DNA of 17,649 bases, from contig CAZLGW010000067.1 in NCBI GenBank assembly GCA_964559125.1, positions 1-17,649 of the forward strand, given 5' to 3'. How positions within the stretch are numbered: the stretch's first letter is position 1; each line of letters begins with the position of its first letter. Positions 8,652 through 14,829 of this stretch are shown here, piece by piece. Made by a program: the position numbers and the translations under genes. The stretch comes from Ravibacter sp964559125. GTDB taxonomy: Bacteria; Bacteroidota; Bacteroidia; Cytophagales; Spirosomataceae. Under the pieces are notes generated by a model that was not told the DNA's origin, ran no database searches, and saw only the letters and a program-made list of their open reading frames with translations.

Positions 8652-8799
8652 GCCGCAAAAATAGTGTATTGTTGCGGGATTAGGTAGGAGGTGCGGGGGT
8701 ATTAGGTTTAAGAGGTTAAGTGTAAGGATTAAGCTTTGAGATACGAGGCGGCGGAGCGCCGGCAGTCATCAGCCCGAAAAATAAATTATAAGCCCTGAT
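8652..8799. other. Spacer between cca and the tRNA promoter
   Basis: No gene or RNA recognised. It holds a G-rich, T-free run around 8685-8697 and a GC-rich imperfect inverted repeat around 8748-8764. The antisense tail of the recombinase frame ends inside it at 8786. Confidence 0.4.
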
Positions 8800-10450
8800 A
8801 TTGATTTTTGATCTTTGGCTGTATATTTGCACCCGCAAGCCGAAGTGGTGGAATTGGTAGACACGCACGTTTCAGGGGCGTGTGGGAGCAATCCTGTATG
8901 GGTTCGAGTCCCATCTTCGGTACCAGCCGGAACTTTGATGATTTTTCATCGGAAGTTCCGGCTTTTTTGTTGCCTAACTCACTGTTAATGTGATAGATAA
9001 GCGCAGCGACTTCGTTGATTTTTCCGGTTCGACAATTGTTTTCTGAAAACACGAGTTTTTCGGGGTAGATCGAACCGATGATATCACGCTTTTGGTTGAT
9101 GTCGGCTTTTTGATAGGTTTCATCCAGGTTATAGAGGATGGAAACGGCTTTTTCGACCATTGATTCCACGTCGATTGAACTCTGCCGCTGGTTGGTAGCG
9201 TCAATCAATCGCGCTTCCAGCTTCAGGAGTTGTTCTTCTGCTTCGCTCTTGATGATCTTATATTCCTTTCCCTCTAAAACAGAAGATAGTAGCAATTCCC
9301 TGGCCTTAGCCAGCCGGTCGTTCTGCTTTTGAATTTCTTCGAGGACCAGCTTCTTTTCCTTTTGCTGATTTTTTATCTGGTCAGAGAACTCGTTTATAAC
9401 CATTTCCCGGAATAGGGTAGCCGTTGCTTGCCGGGGTTTGAATTTTTGAAGCTCCCGGACGAAGGCTTCATTTAATGCCGGAGCGGGATAGCGGACGCCG
9501 CAGGAGGCCCGGCAGTGGTAGTAGGCGTAACGGGAGTTCCTTCCCTTAGACTCACTTGCCGTTAATAGCTTTCCGCACTTAGGACATTTTAAGAACCCTC
9601 GTAGTTCGAAGGCGGCATTGGCAAGTTCCTTCACATTGGGGCGCTGCCGTTTGCGCCTCCCGTCAATGGCATCCTGAATGTCATAAAATAACTTTTCGGA
9701 TATCAGGGCTTCGTGCTGCCCGTCTACCAGTATGGTTTTCTCGTCCCTGAATCCTTTTACTTCTATCTTGCCAAAATACACCGGGTTTTCCAACGCACGC
9801 CAGAAAGTGGTTTTCGCACATCTCAGCCCTTTTCGGCCGGCTCTCTTCCTGACTTCTTCCACGGTATAGATCCCGGCGGCCACTTCTTCAAAGGCCGCCT
9901 TCAAGAGCCGTGCTTGTGAGTGGTCCAGGGCAATATACTTTCTGCCGGATTCCGTGATCCGGTTGAGGTAGCCAATGGGTGCAAGCCCCATGTACCGGCC
10001 TTCTTTCAAGGCGCGCCTCATGCCGTAGATCGTATTGAGCGCACGCCTGTCGTTTTCAACTTCAGGAGCCGCCAGATAAAACGCTAGCATCATTTTGTTT
10101 TCCGGGATGGAGAGGTCCAGCGGCTGTTCGATGGCTTGTGGTTCTACTCCGAGCTTTCTCAAAATGCTGATCATCTGGTAGGCATCACCGGCATTCCGGC
10201 TGAAACGGTCCCACTTGGTAAAGAGCACCAAGTCTGCTTTACCTCTCGTCTTCCGCAGGTCGGCAAGCAGCTTTGTCCAGGCGGGCCGCTCGAAGGTCTT
10301 GGCCGAATGGTCTTCGTAAATAACTTTCCTGATCGAAATCCGGTTAATCTCGCAGTATTTGCGGAGCATTTCCTCCTGTCCGCGTTGGGAATAACCTTTG
10401 TCAGCCTGTTCATCGGTGCTGACCCTGACGTATAAATCTGCTACTTTCAT
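8786..10450 (-). CDS. Large serine recombinase (site-specific integrase)
   Basis: A large serine recombinase that integrates or excises DNA through a 5'-phosphoserine link. Domains: resolvase catalytic domain (about 1-140) with YVRVS giving catalytic Ser11 and KWDRFSRN giving the active-site arginines near 82-85; recombinase DNA-binding domain (about 150-265); zinc ribbon with C289, C292, C313 and C317; coiled coil (about 355-425). The start ATG at 10450 has a strong AAGGAGGT six bases... upstream spacing of three bases and overlaps the stop of the 65-aa gene (ATGA). The natural C-terminus is probably near residue 490-496: residues about 496-508 are antisense to the tRNA terminator and 509-538 (including KMGLEPIQD) antisense to tRNA-Leu, so the tail of about 58 residues was likely gained on integration. 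The protein may differ in the excised circle. Confidence 0.9.
   Translation of the reverse strand: MKVADLYVRVSTDEQADKGYSQRGQEEMLRKYCEINRISIRKVIYEDHSAKTFERPAWTKLLADLRKTRGKADLVLFTKWDRFSRNAGDAYQMISILRKLGVEPQAIEQPLDLSIPENKMMLAFYLAAPEVENDRRALNTIYGMRRALKEGRYMGLAPIGYLNRITESGRKYIALDHSQARLLKAAFEEVAAGIYTVEEVRKRAGRKGLRCAKTTFWRALENPVYFGKIEVKGFRDEKTILVDGQHEALISEKLFYDIQDAIDGRRKRQRPNVKELANAAFELRGFLKCPKCGKLLTASESKGRNSRYAYYHCRASCGVRYPAPALNEAFVRELQKFKPRQATATLFREMVINEFSDQIKNQQKEKKLVLEEIQKQNDRLAKARELLLSSVLEGKEYKIIKSEAEEQLLKLEARLIDATNQRQSSIDVESMVEKAVSILYNLDETYQKADINQKRDIIGSIYPEKLVFSENNCRTGKINEVAALIYHINSELGNKKAGTSDEKSSKFRLVPKMGLEPIQDCSHTPLKRACLPIPPLRLAGANIQPKIKNQYQGL
8800..8829 (+). promoter_or_regulatory. Promoter of tRNA-Leu
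   Basis: TATATTTG (8822-8829) is an exact match to the -7 element TAnnTTTG. ATTG at 8800-8803 is a one-off -33 element with 18 bases between, the usual spacing. The tRNA begins 10 bases after the -7 element. Confidence 0.65.
8839..8925 (+). tRNA. tRNA-Leu (anticodon CAG), CCA encoded
   Basis: Acceptor strand GCCGAAG (8839-8845) pairs with CTTCGGT (8915-8921; one G-U pair), then discriminator A and CCA (8923-8925). The D-arm has GGTGGAATTGGTAGAC. The anticodon stem CACGT/GCGTG encloses loop TTCAGGG with anticodon CAG. The long variable arm GGGAGCAATCCTGT is typical of leucine tRNAs, and the T-loop is GGTTCGAGTCC. It has its own promoter and terminator. The recombinase frame on the other strand runs straight through it, pointing to its 3' end as the integration site. 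Confidence 0.95.
8925..8968 (+). terminator. Intrinsic terminator of tRNA-Leu
   Basis: AGCCGGAACTT (8925-8935) pairs with AAGTTCCGGCT (8953-8963), with an inner GATG/CATC extension and loop ATTTTT, followed by six T (8963-8968). The 5' arm starts with the last A of the CCA. On the other strand it forms residues about 496-508 of the recombinase frame. Confidence 0.85.
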
Positions 10451-10644
10451 GATACCTCCTTATGCTTAGTGGATGACTCGACAGCATTGCTGTCTTTCCT
10501 GCATTGCGTAACTACTATATTAACCAATTTTCCGGACAATTCCAGGATTTTTCTGGCTTGTTCTTCACTGATCATAATCCCATCTTCTTTGAATAGTTCG
10601 ATGACCCTGTTGACAGCGAATACCTTTCTTTCCATCTGCTCCAT
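10447..10644 (-). CDS. Small protein of unknown function upstream of the recombinase
   Basis: I do not recognise this 65-aa protein. It is charged and probably helical: FAVNRVIELFKEDG followed by SEEQARKILELSGKLVNIVV, with a polar tail. The size and pattern would suit a small DNA-binding or recombinase-partner protein, but that is inference. Its TGA overlaps the ATG of the recombinase (ATGA), and its last codons contain the recombinase's Shine-Dalgarno sequence, so translation of the two is coupled. A second ATG at 10635 could also be the start. A gap of 159 bases without a clear terminator separates it from the amidotransferase gene. Confidence 0.7.
   Translation of the reverse strand: MEQMERKVFAVNRVIELFKEDGIMISEEQARKILELSGKLVNIVVTQCRKDSNAVESSTKHKEVS
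10454..10461 (-). promoter_or_regulatory. Strong Shine-Dalgarno before the recombinase
   Basis: On the minus strand AAGGAGGT, a full complement of the 16S rRNA tail, stands three bases before the recombinase ATG and inside the last codons of the 65-aa gene. Most genes in this window have no such site, as usual in Bacteroidota. It fixes 10450 as the start. Confidence 0.7.
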
Positions 10645-10803
10645 ATCCAGTCTGCTCTAAAAGGTCCTGCGGTTCACACCACACCTTCCTAAAATTACAG
10701 CCTTGATTCCGGAACTGGGCTTCCTGTTCAAATTACGGACAGGTCCCAAAGGATGCCGGCAAGGGAGTCTTGCATCCATACCGTAGCTCCTAAAAACCGG
10801 GAG

Positions 10804-11604
10804 TTATCTCAAAGACGGTCCCCTGGACTGAGCCGGGCTATCGGAGTCCTCACACATACCATTTACAAAGTAATATTCCAGACAGTCCTGGCAGATCAGG
10901 GCACCCAGGTTCCGGTCGTATATAATCTCGTCGCCATGAACCCAGTTTTCACAGCTTTCACACATTTCCCAATCATCGCTGTTAGCCTCGAAGCGGTCGC
11001 CGTGGCCTAAGTAAGATCGTGTCCTTTTAAAATAATTGGCCAGGTCTTCATAGCCCGGGTCGTATCGATAGGAGTAATTTGAAAACCAGTTTTCTCCGGA
11101 CTGGTCCCAATGCCCCAGTTCTTCATTGATGATATCATATCTGCCATGCCGGTCGAGAAAGACGAGCTTGGAGTTTCCGACGAAGTCAGTCAGTAAGCGT
11201 CGTATGCCTGTATTTTCAAGATAGCCTTTGGGCAGTTCCTTAAGCACCTGGTTGATGAATACCCTGGTATCGTTCAAACCCAACCGGGGGTCAGCTTCGA
11301 TTTGGTCTAAAATTCCGTTGTGCGCCATAACCAGGCCGGGGCGTATTTCAAAAGGGTGGCAGTTTTCCAGGTCAATAGCTCCCGAGGTGGCTATCCTGAA
11401 GTGTAAAATTATCGGCCTATTATTGCCGCGGCGAATATCAAGATAACGCTGATAGATGCTTGCCGGATCATCCATTTCCTTGATCACCTTTATCCTCTCA
11501 TGCCGGACATAGGCCATTCCGGTGCCGTCCGGGTTGTTCATCCAGCAGTTCATGAACATTTCTTCATCGATTGTTCCGGCGATATTTAAGATTGCAATAC
11601 ACAT
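10804..11604 (-). CDS. Class II glutamine amidotransferase with C-terminal zinc ribbon
   Basis: An Ntn-type (class II) glutamine amidotransferase, which releases ammonia from glutamine for a partner enzyme. The sequence starts MCIAI, so Met removal exposes the N-terminal nucleophile Cys2. The family motifs follow: NNPDGTGMAY (23-32), HFRIATSG (68-75) with the glutamine-binding arginine, NCHPF (81-85) and MAHNG (93-97). The domain ends near residue 160, with an unusual C-terminal part: an aromatic linker and a C-x2-C-x19-C-x2-C module (C215, C218, C238, C241), likely a zinc ribbon for binding the partner or substrate. The start overlaps the end of the amidoligase gene by 19 bases, so the two proteins should work together: this one supplies NH3, the ligase attaches it or another amine to a carboxylate. 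The substrate is unknown. Confidence 0.85.
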   Translation of the reverse strand: MCIAILNIAGTIDEEMFMNCWMNNPDGTGMAYVRHERIKVIKEMDDPASIYQRYLDIRRGNNRPIILHFRIATSGAIDLENCHPFEIRPGLVMAHNGILDQIEADPRLGLNDTRVFINQVLKELPKGYLENTGIRRLLTDFVGNSKLVFLDRHGRYDIINEELGHWDQSGENWFSNYSYRYDPGYEDLANYFKRTRSYLGHGDRFEANSDDWEMCESCENWVHGDEIIYDRNLGALICQDCLEYYFVNGMCEDSDSPAQSRGPSLR

Positions 11605-12809
11605 GGCTTTACAGTTTTAAGCGTTTTAACTAATGATTCGATCGATTTTTCTTTCCTCAGATCGGTGTTGAAGTATTTCAAGGCAACTGAAGTAACCCGT
11701 TCCAGGAGTTGATATTCCTTGCCTGCATACTGGCTCATGACCAATTGATGTAAGGCCGTTTTGGTATCGAAAACCGCCATCGTGGTAGCAAGGATGCTTT
11801 TGTAACGGTGTTCAATCATCTGGCGGCAGAAGTTCAACCTGAACAGTAGCGCTTCGGTATTGGCGACTTTGGCCGGGAACCTTAGTTCTATACGGTTTTC
11901 CCAGAACTTTATAGCCTGATACTTCCCGCCCGTTTTGAGGTCATATTCGGTTCTTGCCTGGCAATAATGGTTTTCCAACCTGGTGGGGTACATCGCCATA
12001 AAGAGCGGCAGGTAAGGCCGGCAGTAGTCAAATAATTCCTTTCCGTCTTTGGGAGGCATCGACAGGTGTATGTGGCCTCCGGCGTCCTCGTGATTCTCTG
12101 CGTCAACGGCCTCGCGTATCTGGTCTAACCACACAGTTTCGATGTCGTTAGAGAAAAGGGGGTAAACCGGCGTTTTCAGCTCCCAATCCACCGATGAGTC
12201 CCTTTCTATCACACAGCCGGTCTTTCTATACAGCTCCTCTTTGTCGAAGTAACCGCAGAACTCGGGAGCACCGCCCTTTTCTACCTCGAAGCCAATGCCT
12301 GGCGAGTTGGCATCAGATCGATAGTCCGGAGGGTATGGGCCGTAGTCATAGTCCCAGATACCGTCATCGTCTTCATCGTCGTCTTCGGCTTCATAATGGT
12401 ATTCTCCGTCGGACTCCCAATAGTATACGTCATCCAGTAAAGCAACGCTTCCGCATGAAGTAACAACCAGGTTATTGGCGCCCAGGCCGTGTGCCGTATA
12501 GTATTCATTCTGGTATTCATAATATCGATCAGAATCCCGGGCCGTGGTGTAGAAGCAGTTCGTCTGTCCATCATAAACCAGGATACTGTCCTCTTCAAGG
12601 ATATATCGATGATGCTCCTGGTCAAAAACCAGGTATTCCTCGTCTTGTTCCTGGTGATAGTAGCAGCCGTCTATTTCAACACAAGACGTCGACAGCGATA
12701 AGTAACCTGTGGCAGTCTCGACCACCTCATCTTTTTGCTCATGCCATTCATCCGGCAGATATCCCTCCGCGATGCTTATTCTCACGAGGGAAAGCAGCTT
12801 TCCTTTCAT
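11586..12809 (-). CDS. Amidoligase (COOH-NH2 ligase, Amidoligase_2 family)
   Basis: An ATP-dependent carboxylate-amine ligase with the glutamine-synthetase-like fold. Family motifs lie in the C-terminal half of the 407 aa: GIGFEVEKGG (171-180), DSSVDWELKTPVYP (204-217), GGHIHLS (244-250) and ENRIELRFP (304-312), whose E, H and R residues are expected to bind metal and ATP. The N-terminal 165 residues are unusual: rich in Tyr, Asp and Glu, with short beta-strand-like units repeating (EYLVFDQEHHRYI, SILVYDGQTN, VYYWESDGEYHY) and an acidic run EDDDEDDD (142-149). This region may be a substrate- or partner-binding module. It is the first gene after the hammerhead ribozyme leader and overlaps the amidotransferase gene. 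No Shine-Dalgarno is visible. The family is clear, the substrate (protein, peptide, cell wall or small molecule) is not. Confidence 0.85.
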   Translation of the reverse strand: MKGKLLSLVRISIAEGYLPDEWHEQKDEVVETATGYLSLSTSCVEIDGCYYHQEQDEEYLVFDQEHHRYILEEDSILVYDGQTNCFYTTARDSDRYYEYQNEYYTAHGLGANNLVVTSCGSVALLDDVYYWESDGEYHYEAEDDDEDDDGIWDYDYGPYPPDYRSDANSPGIGFEVEKGGAPEFCGYFDKEELYRKTGCVIERDSSVDWELKTPVYPLFSNDIETVWLDQIREAVDAENHEDAGGHIHLSMPPKDGKELFDYCRPYLPLFMAMYPTRLENHYCQARTEYDLKTGGKYQAIKFWENRIELRFPAKVANTEALLFRLNFCRQMIEHRYKSILATTMAVFDTKTALHQLVMSQYAGKEYQLLERVTSVALKYFNTDLRKEKSIESLVKTLKTVKPCVLQS

Positions 12810-12830
12810 ACCAGTAAGATTTTAGGTTTT

Positions 12831-12875
12831 AAAAAAGAGGTCTGATGAGCGTTTCGGCCTGCCAGCCCTCATCAG
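12831..12875 (-). terminator. Terminator-like alternative hairpin overlapping the ribozyme core
   Basis: On the minus strand CUGAUGAG (12875-12868), which is the ribozyme core strand, is perfectly complementary to CUCAUCAG (12849-12842). The 8-bp stem encloses the stem II hairpin and is followed after five bases by six U (12836-12831). It shares three bases with the 3' strand of stem III, so this fold and the active ribozyme exclude each other. It lies 22 bases before the amidoligase ATG, where it could attenuate the operon. The distance from stem to U-tract makes it a moderate terminator at best. Confidence 0.5.
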
Positions 12876-12901
12876 TGCCGGAGGCATACCGGCAGACGCT
12901 C
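12847..12901 (-). ncRNA. Hammerhead ribozyme, type III
   Basis: A 55-nt self-cleaving motif read on the minus strand. Stem III is GAGCGU (12901-12896) with ACGCUC (12852-12847), six pairs. It leads into GUC with cleavage expected after the C at 12895. Stem I is UGCCGG (12894-12889) with CCGGCA (12881-12876), six pairs, loop UAUGCCU. The core strand CUGAUGA (12875-12869), stem II (12868-12856) and GAAA (12855-12852) are all present and in order. Stem II is the weakest part: GGGCU-GGCA-GGCC pairs only with one bulged G and a terminal U-G pair. All invariant core nucleotides (C3 to A9, G12 to A14, A15.1-U16.1, H17) are present, so a chance match is very unlikely. Cleavage would give an amidoligase mRNA that starts 85 bases before its ATG with the stem I hairpin. 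Confidence 0.88.
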
Positions 12902-13131
12902 TTTTCCACGAGTAGCGAACAATTGGGACAAGTCAACCAACCCGCTGTCTTCGAGTCGAGCACTTACTAGGCTATTTGCTGTTCAGGTAGTCAATTCGCT
13001 CAATGCTTCCGCTGGAATAACTCGACTACTAGGCCATCCGTCTTTGCGGTCGGGTTGATCAAGCTGGGCGGCCTGTCTCAAACCGAATGCAAGCGGAGCC
13101 TTACTGGCAGAGGCGGGAGGAAAGTTTTGGG

Positions 13132-13170
13132 CAAAAAAATACGACTGCTCAAGCGGTGGAGATTTTTTTG
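13132..13170. repeat. A/T inverted repeat, 9-bp arms
   Basis: CAAAAAAAT (13132-13140) and ATTTTTTTG (13162-13170) are perfect inverted copies around a 21-bp spacer. It directly adjoins the larger inverted repeat at 13171. Read on the plus strand it could act as a weak terminator because of its final T7. Confidence 0.6.
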
Positions 13171-13251
13171 TTCAAACCGAAGGCAAGCTGACTGGTCGCG
13201 CCGACTTTCGTACGCTCGGCGCCAGTAAGTAGCTTTGCATCCCGGTTTGAA
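13171..13251. repeat. Nested imperfect inverted repeat, 81 bp
   Basis: Three arm pairs share one centre: outer TTCAAACCG (13171-13179) with CGGTTTGAA (13243-13251), nine perfect pairs; middle GCAAGCT (13183-13189) with AGCTTTGC (13231-13238), one extra base; inner ACTG plus GCGCCGA (13191-13204) with TCGGCGC plus CAGT (13216-13226), with a 3-base bulge. The loop is CTTTCGTACGC. The left arm is a near copy of 13078-13094. Suited to a cruciform, an RNA hairpin or a relaxase or recombinase site. Confidence 0.7.
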
Positions 13252-13465
13252 TCAAGGGCCTGCCGCGTTATCACGGCTACAATGAAACGGGGCGTGGAGA
13301 AGTTATTGGTAAGCACTAAAGAGTGAATGGCCTTATTGCAAATGGCCAAGCAGTATGCTGATTGAAGGTTTGTCGGGGAAGTAGGCTGTCGTAGCCAAAT
13401 GAAAACCGCGCTCAAGGAGCGTGTTCACAATACTAAAATGCCCTTTCCCAAACTTCTCTAATAAA

Positions 13466-14510
13466 ATATCACCAAGGGGGATGATAATCAGAAGATTCTT
13501 CCTTTGCTGTATAAGGCTATGGAAAAAGTCCAGCTAACCAGACGCGTACGGCAGTTGGAAGAGCAGCTTGGGCAGAAGTAAACCTTCAGCCGGATTATCG
13601 GCAAATCCAGGGGAATCACCAAAGCCATCGAATTCGGGAAAAGAGTGTCCGGCACAGATACTACAGTTTTGTTACTGGGAGAAACGGGTACAGGGAAAGA
13701 AGTATTTGCCCACGCAATCCATAACGATAGCCACCGGAAGAGCAGGCCCTTTGTAGCCCTTAACTGCTCAGCTTTGAGCAAGGAGCTGCTGGGGAGTGAA
13801 TTATTCGGACATATAAAGCGGAATCTTTCACCGGGGCCAATCACGATAAAAAGGGCCTGTTCGAAGAAGCCCATACGGGAACTATCTTCTTGGATGAAAT
13901 AGAAGAAATGGCCACCGATCTTCAGGCAAAACTGCTGCGGGTACTGGAAACCGGCTAGTTATTGAGAATCGGCGAAACCAAACCCAGGAAAGTGGATGTG
14001 AGGATTATTTCGGCCACAAACCGGGATTTGGCAGAAGAGAGCGATCACGGGAAATTCAGAAGCGATCTTTACTACAGGTTATCCGTATTCTCCATTAAAT
14101 TGCCGCCGCTTCGCGAACGGAAGGAGGATATAGAATTACTGGCCAGGCACTTTGCCGAGATCTATGCGGTCAAAATGTGCAAAAGACAATTTCAATTAAC
14201 GAAAGAGTATCTTAAATCTTTAGAACATAGCCAGTGGAGGGGAAATATCACGGACCTCAAGAATGTAATAGAAAGAAGTGCCATCCTGGTTGAGGGGGAG
14301 ATGCTGGATACTGAATGTCTGCCCCAGGAGCTACAGCTTTCACGTTCTTTGCCCAACAAACCGCTTTCTGCTTTTTCAATGAACAGCGTCGAGAAACTTC
14401 ATATTCAGACAGTGCTTAATTACACCAATGGCAATAAAGCGGAAGCGGCCAGGCTATTAGAGATCAGTGTGGCTACGCTTTACCGCAAGATCGAAGAATA
14501 TAAGATCTGA
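13466..14510 (+). pseudogene. Broken NtrC-type sigma-54-dependent response regulator
   Basis: Remains of a sigma-54 activator. Upstream only the end of a receiver domain is left (ITKGDDNQKILPLLYKAM, from about 13468), preceded by stops. Then come a linker, the AAA+ domain with Walker A GETGTGKEV, Walker B GTIFLDEIEEM, RSDLYYRLSV and LPPLRERKEDI, and a C-terminal Fis-type helix-turn-helix (NKAEAARLLEISVATLYRKI). Damage: TAA at 13579-13581 where KYTF would be expected; one base lost near 13818, after which the frame continues as AESFTGANHDKKGLFEEA (a GAFTGA-motif variant); and TAG at 13956-13958 where LETGE is expected. Four independent lesions rule out a simple sequencing error. The pattern resembles both the RteB regulators of Bacteroidota conjugative transposons and the regulator found before kdp genes; the kdpF remnant downstream favours the latter. 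Confidence 0.9.
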
Positions 14511-14555
14511 TGCCAGCCGCCGGCCGTAAAAGACGCCCCTCTCATTTCGAGAACG

Positions 14556-14582
14556 AGCCTATCATTTTGATAGGCTTTTTTT
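14556..14582 (+). terminator. Intrinsic terminator after the regulator remnant
   Basis: AGCCTATCA (14556-14564) and TGATAGGCT (14568-14576) form a 9-bp stem with a TTT loop, followed by a T-run to 14582. It lies 45 bases after the regulator's stop and has stayed intact although the gene has decayed. Confidence 0.8.
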
Positions 14583-14733
14583 ATTGTCTCTCACTACTCA
14601 CAAAAAGAATAACTAGCTAGTAATAAGCGAGTTGAAATGATGTTTCTATTACTGGCGTCTACGAAAATATCTTTCCTGCTTTGGATGCAGTCAGGTAGAG
14701 AAAACATCGGTTAATAACTAAAAAATACGAAGT

Positions 14734-14817
14734 ATGATGACATCTGTTTTAATTCTGTCAGGTCTGGCTTGTTTCGGGCTGTTCTATAAGCTGGTCGACA
14801 TTTTTGAAAGAACCTAA
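14734..14817 (+). CDS. Tiny membrane protein, 27 aa
   Basis: A short frame MMTSVLILSGLACFGLFYK followed by LVDIFERT and TAA. It is one transmembrane helix with a short charged tail, the design of a membrane microprotein. It shows no damage, unlike its neighbours. Its place between the regulator remnant and the kdpF remnant suggests that it belonged to the same K+-transport locus. I do not recognise the family, and there is no Shine-Dalgarno. It ends 12 bases before the next remnant. Confidence 0.5.
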   Translation: MMTSVLILSGLACFGLFYKLVDIFERT

Positions 14818-14829
14818 ACTGCCGGACAA

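Larger units (their letters stand above)
12902..13465. other. Non-coding stretch upstream of the ribozyme
   Basis: No convincing gene on either strand; frames are broken by stops, and the longest (88 codons, minus strand, 13149-13415) has no domain and crosses the large inverted repeat. Contents: a CAACCCG/CGGGTTG inverted pair (near 12942 and 13051), an imperfect direct repeat TACTAGGC (near 12965 and 13027), an imperfect 17-base direct repeat (13078-13094 and 13172-13188) and two nested palindromes (13132-13251). No match to the TAnnTTTG promoter was found reading towards the amidoligase, so the start of the ribozyme transcript is unknown. The layout would suit an origin of transfer or a long untranslated leader. 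Confidence 0.5.

Noticed and set aside
8761..8775. Second hammerhead core (CTGATGA on the minus strand)
   Set aside because: No GAAA or matching stems follow; the same holds for the CTGATGA on the plus strand near 15600.
12951..12960. TTCGAGTC as a possible right attachment site (copy of the tRNA T-loop)
   Set aside because: Only 8 bases match and the flanks differ from the tRNA 3' end; expected by chance.
13149..13415. 88-codon frame on the minus strand
   Set aside because: No domain, crosses the 81-bp inverted repeat, and the neighbourhood is non-coding; treated as chance.
12902..13465. CRISPR array
   Set aside because: The repeats are few, imperfect and mostly inverted, without regular spacers; no cas genes.
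14583..14733. Sigma-54 (-24/-12) promoter before the small membrane genes
   Set aside because: A TGGC at about 14656 lacks the matching TTGC element at the right distance.
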